From the NCBI RefSeq assembly GCF_001613805.1, contig NZ_LPVY01000013.1, forward strand, positions 124,001-188,000: a DNA stretch of 64,000 bases, given 5' to 3'. How positions within the stretch are numbered: the first letter of the stretch is position 1; every line of letters starts with the position of its first letter. Below are positions 56,199-64,000 of this stretch, piece by piece. The notes beneath the pieces were generated by a model, which made no database searches, had not been told where the DNA came from, and was given only the letters and a program-made list of their open reading frames with translations. The position numbers were made by a program, and so were the translations under genes. Source of the stretch: Thalassospira lucentensis. GTDB lineage: Bacteria > Pseudomonadota > Alphaproteobacteria > Rhodospirillales > Thalassospiraceae.

Positions 56199-56417
56199 GT
56201 TTGGGGCAATTCAAATCGGGAATCGCGACTGGTATTTTGCGAATTTGAGGGATGCCGATCACCCCAAACACAACCTTTGGGATCAAGCAGTTCGCAAAAA
56301 TTTTGCTGATCTTTTGCTTGACCGCAGGGCGCGCCAGAAGCGCCTTTGTCGCGAATCATTGGATATCCGGGATTGTAACGGAACTGATACAATCGATTGA
56401 CGGTTTTTTATCCATTC

Positions 56418-56433
56418 CCACTACATATTGTGT
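56418..56433. promoter_or_regulatory. NrdR box upstream of nrdAB
   Basis: On the minus strand ACACAATATGTAGTGG matches the NrdR consensus ACACWATATNTWGTGT at 15 of 16 positions. A weak partner (9 of 16) begins 31 bp upstream at 56387, the usual helical spacing. Confidence 0.7.
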
Positions 56434-56611
56434 TTTCAATCCGGTCCTGAGCAGGCATAACCATTTTCAAACGGGCATTGGAAACGGCGGTTTTGGTGAT
56501 CTGGCAGACCGTCAATCGGGGCAGGATCAGGCAAGTGCCGTTTGATGAAGATAACAAACAGGAAGCGGATCGCCGCCAACGGGCGACCGTTCAGGTAAGG
56601 GGACTACAAGC

Positions 56612-58492
56612 ATGAAGATGCTGGATGTGGTGCAGCACGAAAAAGGTGCGCGCGTCATTGTTGATCGTTCGCGCGATGCATTGCTGACCGATTTTGGCAA
56701 GGCGGTTTTGAATGACCGCTATCTGATGCCGGGCGAAAGCTATCAGGATTTGTTTGCGCGCGTCGCCAGTTACTATGGTGATAACGAAGCGCATGCGCAG
56801 CGTCTTTATGACTATATTTCAAAGCTTTGGTTCATGCCGGCAACCCCGATCCTGTCGAATGGCGGAACGACCCGCGGCTTGCCTATTTCCTGCTTTTTGA
56901 ACGAGGCGGACGACAACCTTGGCGGCATTGTCGATATCTGGACCGAGAATGTCTGGCTTGCCGCGCGTGGCGGCGGGATCGGTTCGTATTGGGGCAATCT
57001 GCGTTCGATCGGCGAAAAGGTCGGAAAGAACGGCAAGACATCGGGCGTGGTGCCGTTTATCCGTGTGATGGACAGTCTGACACTGGCGATCAGCCAAGGG
57101 TCCTTGCGCCGCGGATCGGCTGCGGTTTACATGCCGGTCAGCCATCCCGAGATCGAAGAATTTTCCGAAATGCGTCGTCCGACCGGTGGTGACCCGAACC
57201 GCAAGACACCCAACCTGCATCAAGGCGTTGCGATTTCGGATGCCTTTATGCGTGCGGTTGAAAATGACGAGGAATGGGCGCTGACATCGCCGAAAGACGG
57301 GCATGTTGTCCGCAAAATCAGCGCGCGTTCATTGTGGATACGTTTGCTGACGTCGCGCGTTGAGACCGGCGAGCCCTATATGCTGTTCATCGATACCGTG
57401 AACCGTGCCGTGCCGGAACATCACAAACTGGCAGGGCTTAGCGTCAAGACGTCCAACCTGTGTTCGGAAATCACGTTGCCGACCGGTAAGGATCATCTGG
57501 GCGGGGATCGTACTGCTGTTTGCTGCCTGTCGTCGCTGAACCTTGAACATTATCTGACCTGGAAGGATGACACGCAGTTCATCGAAGATATTCTGCGTTT
57601 CCTTGATAACGTGCTTCAGGACTTTATCGATCATGCGCCCGATACGATGGCGCGCGCGAAATATTCCGCGATGCGCGAACGTTCGGTTGGTCTTGGCGTG
57701 ATGGGCTTCCATTCCTTCCTGCAGGCGCAAAAAGTGCCGCTTGAAGGGGTAATGAGCAAGGTCTGGAACAAGCAGATTTTCGATCACGTCAAAAAACATG
57801 CCGATGCGGCATCCGAGAAGCTGGCCGAAGAACGTGGTTCCTGCCCGGATGCGGCAGAATACGGTATCGAAGCACGTTTTTCGAACAAGACGGCAATTGC
57901 GCCGACAGCCTCGATCTCGATCATTTGTGGTGGTGCTTCGCCGGGGATAGAGCCGATGGCGGCAAATTCCTATACCCACAAGACGCTTTCAGGCTCGTTT
58001 AACGTGCGCAACAAGTATCTTGCCGAGGTACTTGAGGAAAAAGGCCGGAATAACGAGGAAGTCTGGACTTCGATCACTGTGCATGAAGGATCGGTTCAGC
58101 ATCTGGATTTCCTGTCCGATCTGGAAAAAGACATCTTCAAGACCGCGTTCGAGCTTGATCAGCGCTGGCTGATCGAACTGGCCGGTGATCGCACCCCGAT
58201 GATCGATCAGGCACAGTCATTGAACATCTTCCTGGCATCGAACGTTCATAAGCGCGATCTGCATCAGATCCATTTTCAGGCATGGAAGAAGGGTGTCAAA
58301 AGCCTTTATTACTGCCGGTCGAAATCGATCCAGCGGGCCGAGGTGGTTGCGAATATTCCGGGGCGGGCAAAGTCCAATGACGACGATATGCCAAGCCCGG
58401 AAAGCTCGTTTGAAATACCGGCACTGGTTGCGGCTGCCACCGCACAGGCTGCGAGTGAACCTGATTATGATGAATGCCTCGCCTGCCAGTAA
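56612..58492 (+). CDS. nrdA: Ribonucleotide reductase class I alpha subunit, without ATP cone
   Basis: Reduces ribonucleotides to deoxyribonucleotides. Catalytic residues are visible: Cys in PISCFLNE, the Asn-x-Cys-x-Glu motif SNLCSEI, the second redox Cys in CCLSSLN, the Tyr pair SLYYCRS, and the C-terminal shuttle CLACQ. At 626 residues it lacks the N-terminal ATP-cone allosteric domain of E. coli NrdA (761), so dATP inhibition through the alpha subunit is not expected. Confidence 0.94.
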   Translation: MKMLDVVQHEKGARVIVDRSRDALLTDFGKAVLNDRYLMPGESYQDLFARVASYYGDNEAHAQRLYDYISKLWFMPATPILSNGGTTRGLPISCFLNEADDNLGGIVDIWTENVWLAARGGGIGSYWGNLRSIGEKVGKNGKTSGVVPFIRVMDSLTLAISQGSLRRGSAAVYMPVSHPEIEEFSEMRRPTGGDPNRKTPNLHQGVAISDAFMRAVENDEEWALTSPKDGHVVRKISARSLWIRLLTSRVETGEPYMLFIDTVNRAVPEHHKLAGLSVKTSNLCSEITLPTGKDHLGGDRTAVCCLSSLNLEHYLTWKDDTQFIEDILRFLDNVLQDFIDHAPDTMARAKYSAMRERSVGLGVMGFHSFLQAQKVPLEGVMSKVWNKQIFDHVKKHADAASEKLAEERGSCPDAAEYGIEARFSNKTAIAPTASISIICGGASPGIEPMAANSYTHKTLSGSFNVRNKYLAEVLEEKGRNNEEVWTSITVHEGSVQHLDFLSDLEKDIFKTAFELDQRWLIELAGDRTPMIDQAQSLNIFLASNVHKRDLHQIHFQAWKKGVKSLYYCRSKSIQRAEVVANIPGRAKSNDDDMPSPESSFEIPALVAAATAQAASEPDYDECLACQ

Positions 58493-58533
58493 GGCGGCTT
58501 GAGTGCATGGAAATTTTTGCGAGAAGTGACGAT

Positions 58534-59562
58534 ATGTCTGACGATAAAGTAATTGATCTTCTGACGGAAAACCCGGTCTACAAGCCGTTCCGTTATCCTT
58601 GGGCCTATGAGGCATGGCTGACCCAGCAGCAAATTCACTGGCTGCCCGAAGAAGTGCCGCTGGCTGATGATGTCAAGGATTGGAACCACACGATTTCCGA
58701 TGCCGAGCGTAACCTCCTGACGCAGATTTTCCGCTTTTTCACCCAGTCGGATATCGAGGTGAATAATTGCTACATGCGTCATTACACGCGCGTGTTCAAA
58801 CCGACCGAAGTCCAGATGATGCTGGCGGCGTTTTCGAACATGGAAACCATCCATGTCGCGGCTTATTCGCATCTTCTCGATACCATCGGTATGCCCGAAG
58901 CCGAGTATGAGGCCTTCCTCCAATACAAGGAGATGAAGGATAAATACGATTACATGCAGATTTGGGGCATCGGCCCGGAAGATGAATATACTGATGAACA
59001 TGGTGATTTGCGCCTGACGGCACAGGGCAAACGCAACATCGCCAAAACGCTTGCGGTATTTGGCGCATTTACCGAAGGTCTGCAGCTGTTTGCATCATTC
59101 GCGATGCTGATGAACTTCCCGCGCTTCAACAAGATGAAGGGCATGGGGCAAATCGTGACATGGTCGGTGCGCGACGAAAGCCTGCATTGCGAGAGTATCA
59201 TTCGGCTGTTTCGGACATTCTGCAAAGAAAACCCGGAAATCTGGGATGACGAAATGCGCAGCGACCTGATCGAGGCCTGCAAAACCATCGTCAGCCACGA
59301 AGATGCGTTTATTGATCTGTCGTTCGAAGCAGGTGCCGTGCAGGGCCTGACGGCGGAAGATATCAAGAAGTACATCCGCTATATCGCAGATCGTCGCCTT
59401 AGCCAGCTTGGACTTGAAGAGCAATACGGGATCGAACAGAACCCGTTGCCGTGGATGGACGCGATGCTGAATGCGGTCGAGCACACCAACTTCTTTGAAA
59501 ATCGTGCGACCGAGTATTCCAAGGCCGCAACACGCGGTACCTGGGATGAGGCATTTTGCTAG
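58534..59562 (+). CDS. nrdB: Ribonucleotide reductase class I beta subunit
   Basis: Ferritin-like radical subunit. Metal ligands and radical site are in the motif ETIHVAAY (Glu, His and radical Tyr spaced as in E. coli), with the second set in VRDESLHCES. The ATG at 58534 has GAGAAG 7 nt upstream; an in-frame ATG at 58507 is also possible. No obvious ATP cone at the N terminus. Cotranscribed with nrdA. Confidence 0.93.
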   Translation: MSDDKVIDLLTENPVYKPFRYPWAYEAWLTQQQIHWLPEEVPLADDVKDWNHTISDAERNLLTQIFRFFTQSDIEVNNCYMRHYTRVFKPTEVQMMLAAFSNMETIHVAAYSHLLDTIGMPEAEYEAFLQYKEMKDKYDYMQIWGIGPEDEYTDEHGDLRLTAQGKRNIAKTLAVFGAFTEGLQLFASFAMLMNFPRFNKMKGMGQIVTWSVRDESLHCESIIRLFRTFCKENPEIWDDEMRSDLIEACKTIVSHEDAFIDLSFEAGAVQGLTAEDIKKYIRYIADRRLSQLGLEEQYGIEQNPLPWMDAMLNAVEHTNFFENRATEYSKAATRGTWDEAFC

Positions 59563-59616
59563 TTTTGGATTGTATTTGTGTGAAGAATTCTTTTTTGTGG
59601 GCTATTAGAGGTAAAA

Positions 59617-59645
59617 AAACCCGTCAAAATCTGACGGGTTTTTCG
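59617..59645. terminator. Bidirectional terminator between nrdB and the dehydrogenase gene
   Basis: AAACCCGTCA / TGACGGGTTT with T runs on both sides, between convergent genes. Confidence 0.9.
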
Positions 59646-59670
59646 CTTTTTATGCTAGTGGATATTAAAG

Positions 59671-60540
59671 TTATCCACGTGCCAGAAGATCAATCAGGCT
59701 GGAGGTATCCCAGCGATTGCCACCACGTTCCTGTACCTGGGCATAGAACTGGTCAACGAGTGCTGTCACCGGAAGGCGGGCACCATTACGCTTGGATTCT
59801 TCAAGGCAGATGCCAAGATCCTTGCGCATCCAGTCAACCGCAAACCCGAAATCAAACTTGTTTTCGACCATGGTCTTGCCGCGGTTTTCCATTTGCCAGC
59901 TACCAGCGGCACCCTTGGAAATCACGTCAAGGACCTTTGCCATATCAAGTCCGGCCTTGCGCCCGAAATTGACACCTTCGGAAAGCCCCTGAACCAGACC
60001 GGCAATGCAAATCTGGTTCACCATCTTGGTCAATTGACCGGATCCGCTTTCACCCATCAATTGGCAGGAGCGGGCAAAAGCATCAATTACCGGGGCCGCG
60101 CGATCAAACGCTGCCTGATCACCACCGCACATGACGGTAAGAACGCCGTTTTCGGCCCCTGCCTGCCCACCGGAAACCGGGGCGTCGATAAAGGAAACAC
60201 CCGCCGCTTTGGCCGCAGTATAAAGTTCGCGCGCAACATCGGCCGAGGCGGTCGTATTGTCGATGACAACAACACCCTTTTCCGTGCCGGCCAGTGCCCC
60301 GGTATCGCCCAGGACAACACTGCGCAGGTCTTCGTCATTGCCAACGCAGATGAAAACAAACTCTGCCCCCTTTGCGGCGTCAGCCGGGGTAGGGGCGGAT
60401 TTTCCGCCGTATTCACCCGCCCATTTATCTGCCTTTGCGGCGGTGCGGTTGAAAACGGTAACGTCGTGACCTGCCTTTTGCAGGTGGCCGGCCATAGGAT
60501 ATCCCATGACTCCCAGCCCGATAAATGCACATTTTGCCAT
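59671..60540 (-). CDS. Beta-hydroxyacid dehydrogenase, 3-hydroxyisobutyrate type
   Basis: FIGLGVMGYPMAGHL at the N terminus binds NAD(P); DAPVSGGQAGAENG and the catalytic Lys in LTKMVNQICIA follow. 289 residues; the start at 60540 has GGAGG 5 nt upstream. Family substrates include 3-hydroxyisobutyrate, tartronate semialdehyde and gamma-hydroxybutyrate; the one here cannot be chosen. Confidence 0.9.
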   Translation of the reverse strand: MAKCAFIGLGVMGYPMAGHLQKAGHDVTVFNRTAAKADKWAGEYGGKSAPTPADAAKGAEFVFICVGNDEDLRSVVLGDTGALAGTEKGVVVIDNTTASADVARELYTAAKAAGVSFIDAPVSGGQAGAENGVLTVMCGGDQAAFDRAAPVIDAFARSCQLMGESGSGQLTKMVNQICIAGLVQGLSEGVNFGRKAGLDMAKVLDVISKGAAGSWQMENRGKTMVENKFDFGFAVDWMRKDLGICLEESKRNGARLPVTALVDQFYAQVQERGGNRWDTSSLIDLLARG

Positions 60541-60658
60541 TTCGTGCCTCCCGTGAATTGGTCGTACCAGTAAAGGAGGCAGCCTTCGGAATGTCAATGC
60601 AGGGGAATGTCACGGGTACAATGTTTCCACGATCCGGAATACATCCAAAGCGGAACGG

Positions 60659-61696
60659 TCAGTCTTCTAGTGAGAGTTCTTCGCTGACGGTATGAATAAC
60701 TCTGCGATCATAAGTTAGAAGTTCGGTGCGTTTTCCCGGATATTCGAACTGTGACAAATAATATCGGATCGCATTCACACGGGCACGTTTCTTGTCATCG
60801 GATTTGACAATGATCCACGGGCTGTCGGCAGTCGAGGTATGGAAGAACATCTCAGTCTTCGCTTCGGTATAGGCATCCCAAAGATTCTGGGATGCCAGAT
60901 CAACCGGGCTCAGCTTCCATTGTTTGAGCGGATCCTGCTTGCGCTGGTCAAACCGGCGTGCCTGTTCTTTTTTGCTGACCGAAAAATAGAATTTGGTCAT
61001 GTGGATTTCGGAACGGATCAGCATGCGTTCCAAAGCTGGAACCGATTGCAGGAACTCGCTGACTTCGAACATGTTGCAGAAGCCCATGACCCGTTCAACC
61101 ATCGCCCTGTTATACCAGGACCGGTCAAACAGGACGATTTCCCCGCCGGACGGCAGATGTTCGACATAACGCTGGAAATACCATTGGGTCACTTCCCGGT
61201 CGTTCGGTTTGCCCAGTGCGACGACACGTGCACCGCGCGGATTAAGATGTTCGGTAAAGCGTTTGATCGTGCCGCCTTTGCCTGCTGCATCGCGGCCTTC
61301 GAAGATGACCAGGGATTTGATATTTTCGGATTTGATCCAGTTTTGCAGTTTGAGAAGTTCGATATGCAGGGGCGCAATCAGCTCAAGATACTGTTTGCCA
61401 TGCATCTTTTTGGCATGTGAATTGGGATCAAGATCAACATCCGGAGGAAGATCGTCGCCGGAAGGTGTTCTTTCAGAAGCACTGTGTTTTCTTGAAGGAA
61501 GGTCATCAAGGCGATCCATCGTCATGTTTTCGGCATCCAGCAAAAAACGGTCGCGGGCTTCGCTATCAAGACTGGAAAGATCGGGATGCTGTTTTGAGGC
61601 CTTGCGGCTGCGTGCAGTATGTTTCACTGCATTGCGGATCGTATTGTCGCTGCTTCCTGTCTTCTTTGTCGGGGTGCCTTGCTTTTTCGCGGCCAT
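60659..61696 (-). CDS. ppk2: Polyphosphate kinase 2
   Basis: Walker A GRDAAGKGGTI and Walker B-like LFDRSWYNR, with the lid around GKPNDREVTQWYFQRY. 345 residues from the ATG at 61696; the first about 80 are Lys/Ser-rich and charged. PPK2 uses polyphosphate to phosphorylate NDP (or the reverse). One-domain PPK2 of class I type. Confidence 0.92.
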   Translation of the reverse strand: MAAKKQGTPTKKTGSSDNTIRNAVKHTARSRKASKQHPDLSSLDSEARDRFLLDAENMTMDRLDDLPSRKHSASERTPSGDDLPPDVDLDPNSHAKKMHGKQYLELIAPLHIELLKLQNWIKSENIKSLVIFEGRDAAGKGGTIKRFTEHLNPRGARVVALGKPNDREVTQWYFQRYVEHLPSGGEIVLFDRSWYNRAMVERVMGFCNMFEVSEFLQSVPALERMLIRSEIHMTKFYFSVSKKEQARRFDQRKQDPLKQWKLSPVDLASQNLWDAYTEAKTEMFFHTSTADSPWIIVKSDDKKRARVNAIRYYLSQFEYPGKRTELLTYDRRVIHTVSEELSLED

Positions 61697-61837
61697 TCTG
61701 CTGATGCCTCTGCAACCTTGATGGGAAATTACAGTGGCATAAATGCGCCATGATCGAAAGGGGGCGCAAGGAGGTATGTCAAATCCGTGGGGGCGGATCG
61801 GGTTTTCGATCATGGCGCAGTCGGTGGTCTCGTCTGA

Positions 61838-62086
61838 TCAGATCGGATAGGATTTCCGATATTCGGCTTCGGCATCGGTGCGTGACAGGCCGATATCGGC
61901 AAGCTGGCTGTCGCTCAACCGCATAAGGGCACGGCGTTGCGACCTTTTGGCCATGGTGGCGGCAATAATGTTCAGTGCCGTGTTTAGTCCCTGCTGCAGG
62001 TTTCCGGAAAATTGCTGAAAGCCGCTGATATGGTTGTGGCGTGTCGTGTGCTGGCCAGAAGTCGTCTGGCAGATTGAATGTGCCAT
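61838..62086 (-). CDS. DUF1127 small protein
   Basis: 82 residues; the C-terminal part has the DUF1127 pattern RRALMRLSDSQLADIGLSRTDAE. In other alphaproteobacteria such proteins bind RNA and affect phosphate or stress responses; the specific role here is unknown. Divergent from the LysR gene. Confidence 0.88.
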   Translation of the reverse strand: MAHSICQTTSGQHTTRHNHISGFQQFSGNLQQGLNTALNIIAATMAKRSQRRALMRLSDSQLADIGLSRTDAEAEYRKSYPI

Positions 62087-62191
62087 GTTCGTTCTCCTGA
62101 ATTAAGTTCCTCTAATGAGAGGTTTCTATGGTTGAGACCCATATTCACGCCAAACGTCTTGCGTGACAAACGAGTATTTCTGGGGTTAAGT

Positions 62192-62206
62192 ATTAGTTGA
62201 CCTAAT
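62192..62206. promoter_or_regulatory. Candidate LysR-type site
   Basis: ATTAG-TTGAC-CTAAT, a T-N11-A-like dyad 23 bp before the GcvA-like gene in the divergent region. A second hairpin CCTCT-AATG-AGAGG lies at 62109-62122. Confidence 0.45.
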
Positions 62207-62229
62207 GATTGGCTGGCTTGAGGCAAAAA

Positions 62230-63192
62230 ATGCGTTTACCCCCGTTACAGTCCCTGCGTGCGTTTGATGCGGCTGCCCGGCATCTTAATTTTACCCGTGC
62301 AGCCGAGGAACTTTTTGTGACCCAGGGGGCTATTAGCCAGCAGATCCGCCAGCTCGAGGAATATTTGGGTTTTCGGCTGTTCTTTCGGTTGCCGAGGCGA
62401 TTGCAATTGACTGACGAAGGTGACCGTCTGGCGCGGGCAACGTATGAAGGCTTTTCACGCATTGCCGGGGAAATCGAAAGTCTCCGGGCGGTGGAGGAGG
62501 CCGGGGTCGTCACGGTCAGCGTATTGCAATCCTTTGCCGTCAAATGGCTGGTGCCGCGTCTGGGGCATTTTCGCGAGGCACATCCTGATATCGATGTACG
62601 CATTCACGCTGATGACCGTCTGGTTGATTTCCGTAACGAAGGCATTGATCTGGCGGTACGCTTTGGGCGAGGGCGTTATCCCAATCTCTATACCGAACTG
62701 TTGATGCGTGACGAGGTTTTCCCGGTTTGCAGTCCGGATTATCTGGCATCAAGTCCTCCTTTGAATAAACCGGCCGACATAGCAGGGCACCAACTGTTGC
62801 ATGATGCGACTTCACATATAGAACAGCCCCGTGCTGCGGATTGGCAGTTCTGGTTGGAAGGGGTTGGCGTCAAGGGTATTGATCTGCGTCGCGGGCTACG
62901 CTTCAATTCCGGCGACATGGTTATTCAGGCGGCCCTGATGGGGCATGGTGTTGGTATGGCACGCACCAGTCTGGCTGCGCAGGACCTGAAGGCCGGTTTG
63001 CTTGTCCGGCCGTTCCCGCAAACCGTCGCGTCAAGCTATGCCTATTATCTGACCTGTCCCGAGGAAAACCTGAACCGGCCGCGTGTGCAGGCCTTTATCC
63101 GCTGGTTAAAGGATGAAGTTGCCGCAACGCTTACGGATATCGAGGAAAGTCAGCCGGCATTGACAATCATTACGCCCAATCCCGATGCCTGA
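62230..63192 (+). CDS. LysR-family regulator, GcvA-like
   Basis: N-terminal HTH (RHLNFTRAAEELFVTQGAIS) and effector-binding domain; the opening RLPPLQSLRAFDAAARH is the GcvA-type signature. The ATG at 62230 has GAGG 7 nt upstream; an upstream TTG at 62209 is less likely. 320 residues. Probably regulates itself and the divergent DUF1127 gene, by position. Confidence 0.88.
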   Translation: MRLPPLQSLRAFDAAARHLNFTRAAEELFVTQGAISQQIRQLEEYLGFRLFFRLPRRLQLTDEGDRLARATYEGFSRIAGEIESLRAVEEAGVVTVSVLQSFAVKWLVPRLGHFREAHPDIDVRIHADDRLVDFRNEGIDLAVRFGRGRYPNLYTELLMRDEVFPVCSPDYLASSPPLNKPADIAGHQLLHDATSHIEQPRAADWQFWLEGVGVKGIDLRRGLRFNSGDMVIQAALMGHGVGMARTSLAAQDLKAGLLVRPFPQTVASSYAYYLTCPEENLNRPRVQAFIRWLKDEVAATLTDIEESQPALTIITPNPDA

Positions 63193-63194
63193 AT

Positions 63195-63611
63195 TCAGAT
63201 CAGGCCAAGTTCGCGCAATTCGTCTGCCATGTCTTCGGGAAGTGCTTCTGCGCCACCGGCCTGCTTTTCATCCGGTGGGCATTTGTCTTCGGTAAGGTAT
63301 CGCCAGCCCTGAAATGCGCGGTGGGGCCATGTGCGGGTTTCGACCAGTTCGGGATCAAGGACGATGCGGCAATGTTTGATGCCTTCCTCGTCAATGAATT
63401 CTTCCAGATCGACAACGCGCTGGCGGGCACGAATGGCCCCCTTGATCACCCAATAGATTGAACCACCCTCCAGAATCTCCGTCTTGCGTTTCGGAGTCAT
63501 TCGTGTGGTGTGGTAAATCCGGCCGTGAAGCCCGCCAAAATAGGCCTGCCATTGACGCAGGGTTTCAGGGCTTTCTGTACCGACGCTGAGTTTGATCAGG
63601 TGAAGGGGCAT
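63195..63611 (-). CDS. DUF1489 family protein
   Basis: 138 residues beginning MPLHLIKLSVG, with GGSIYWVIKG, RQRVVDL and HCRIVLDPELVETRTWPHRAFQGWRYL split across the middle; this is the conserved DUF1489 pattern of alphaproteobacteria. Function unknown. Converges with the LysR gene, 2 bp apart. Shine-Dalgarno is weak. Confidence 0.88.
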   Translation of the reverse strand: MPLHLIKLSVGTESPETLRQWQAYFGGLHGRIYHTTRMTPKRKTEILEGGSIYWVIKGAIRARQRVVDLEEFIDEEGIKHCRIVLDPELVETRTWPHRAFQGWRYLTEDKCPPDEKQAGGAEALPEDMADELRELGLI

Positions 63612-63690
63612 GGTTTGTTCGTATTCTTTCGGGCGAGACAGGGTGTTATCTGACCTAGAAGTCATGCGTGGTTTGGTCAAGGGGGGATTA

Positions 63691-63717
63691 ATAATTACAA
63701 ATAATAATTGTAATTAT
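63691..63717. promoter_or_regulatory. Candidate operator upstream of the DUF2849 gene
   Basis: ATAATTACAA and TTGTAATTAT, a perfect 10-bp inverted repeat with a 7-bp centre, in a very AT-rich 150-bp region before the gene. Could be the operator of a sulfur-assimilation regulator. Confidence 0.5.
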
Positions 63718-63829
63718 ATGTATTTCACAAAAAAACTTGACCAATAGTGCGTAATCATCCAAATTCTGATGCAGAAAATGTCCACAGACAGGGCATCACC
63801 CAGAGAGATTTACAGGCTGAGAGAACCGA

Positions 63830-64000
63830 ATGTCCCTGCAAGTTGTCACGGCAAACCGTCTTGATGACGGGTTGGTCGTTTTCCTGACCGCAGATGGCGG
63901 TTGGAGTGAAAATATCGACCAGTCGCGTATAGCCGATGGAAAAGAGGCGGGTGACGCCTTGCTGGCCGAGGCCAGTGTACCCGAGCTCGATACTGTCATC
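63830..64000 (+). CDS. DUF2849 protein (3' truncated by window)
   Basis: The open frame runs off the window end after 57 codons. It begins MSLQVVTANRLDDGLVVFL and has GGWSENIDQS, matching the small DUF2849 protein found just upstream of the sulfite reductase gene cysI in alphaproteobacteria. So the next genes are probably cysI and other sulfate-assimilation genes, outside the window. Confidence 0.82.
   Translation, partial: MSLQVVTANRLDDGLVVFLTADGGWSENIDQSRIADGKEAGDALLAEASVPELDTVI

Larger units (their letters stand above)
56149..56611. other. Intergenic region before nrdA
   Basis: Holds the gcd terminator, a likely NrdR box and the nrdA leader of more than 150 nt. No B12 riboswitch features or supported gene were seen. 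Confidence 0.6.

Noticed and set aside
56252..56545. 97-codon frame in the nrdA leader region
   Set aside because: Overlaps the NrdR box and promoter region, lacks a Shine-Dalgarno and has an unlikely composition.
56199..56611. Cobalamin riboswitch before nrdA
   Set aside because: No B12-box-like sequence was seen, and the reductase is class I, not B12-dependent.

Overview
The window looks like chromosomal DNA of a free-living alphaproteobacterium, most likely Rhodospirillales and close to Thalassospira. This is inferred from moderately high GC, the DUF1489 and DUF2849 genes, a ChvE-GguAB sugar transporter under a GbpR-like regulator, and the general gene mix; no rRNA is present to confirm it. 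Most of the window is ordinary metabolic and housekeeping sequence.

Layout. 1-13.5 kb: end of an AcoR-like sigma-54 activator, an Lrp/AsnC regulator divergent from an asparagine synthetase, glpD, a Na/Pi cotransporter, a GNAT enzyme, a two-component system divergent from a secreted His-rich protein, and a class III nucleotide cyclase. 13.5-21.1 kb, minus strand: an R-body (Reb) locus with eight RebB-family genes, one extra Pro-rich ORF, an ECF-like sigma factor with a long N-terminal extension, and two unrecognised low-complexity proteins; it ends at the 3' side of a tRNA-Thr gene. 21.4-29.2 kb: a class II amidotransferase, then a GlpR-like repressor divergent from an AfuABC/FbpABC-type transporter whose operon also carries a metallo-beta-lactamase-fold hydrolase, a histidine phosphatase and a polynucleotide-3'-phosphatase-like HAD protein. 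29.2-32.4 kb: small and secreted proteins (MsrB, nuclease, P-loop protein). 32.4-39.5 kb: gbpR, chvE, gguA, gguB and a sugar-acid dehydratase. 39.7-47.4 kb: tRNA-Val, gph, glmU, glmS and the dTDP-rhamnose genes rmlBDA/rmlC. 47.8-53.6 kb: CIRCE-groESL, an OYE-family reductase, hsp20, a Cds1-like PLP enzyme and a lone fliN. 53.8-64 kb: PQQ glucose dehydrogenase, nrdAB behind a likely NrdR box, a beta-hydroxyacid dehydrogenase, ppk2, DUF1127, a GcvA-like LysR regulator, DUF1489, and the start of a DUF2849 gene.

The main discovery is in the R-body region. Six minus-strand sites share GTCACAA (TTCACAA at one), a spacer of exactly 14 nt, and CGTC. They lie upstream of the two unknown genes, the sigma gene itself and four reb transcription units. 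This is the architecture of an ECF promoter, so the locus appears to be a self-contained, autoactivated sigma regulon in which each reb unit has its own promoter, and hairpins between units may set subunit ratios. One reb gene ends just after a slippery-like heptamer that, by a -1 shift, would add a Pro-rich charged tail.

A second candidate system is the 23-29 kb transport operon, which joins an importer to three phosphoester-type hydrolases under a GlpR-like repressor with two matching candidate operators.
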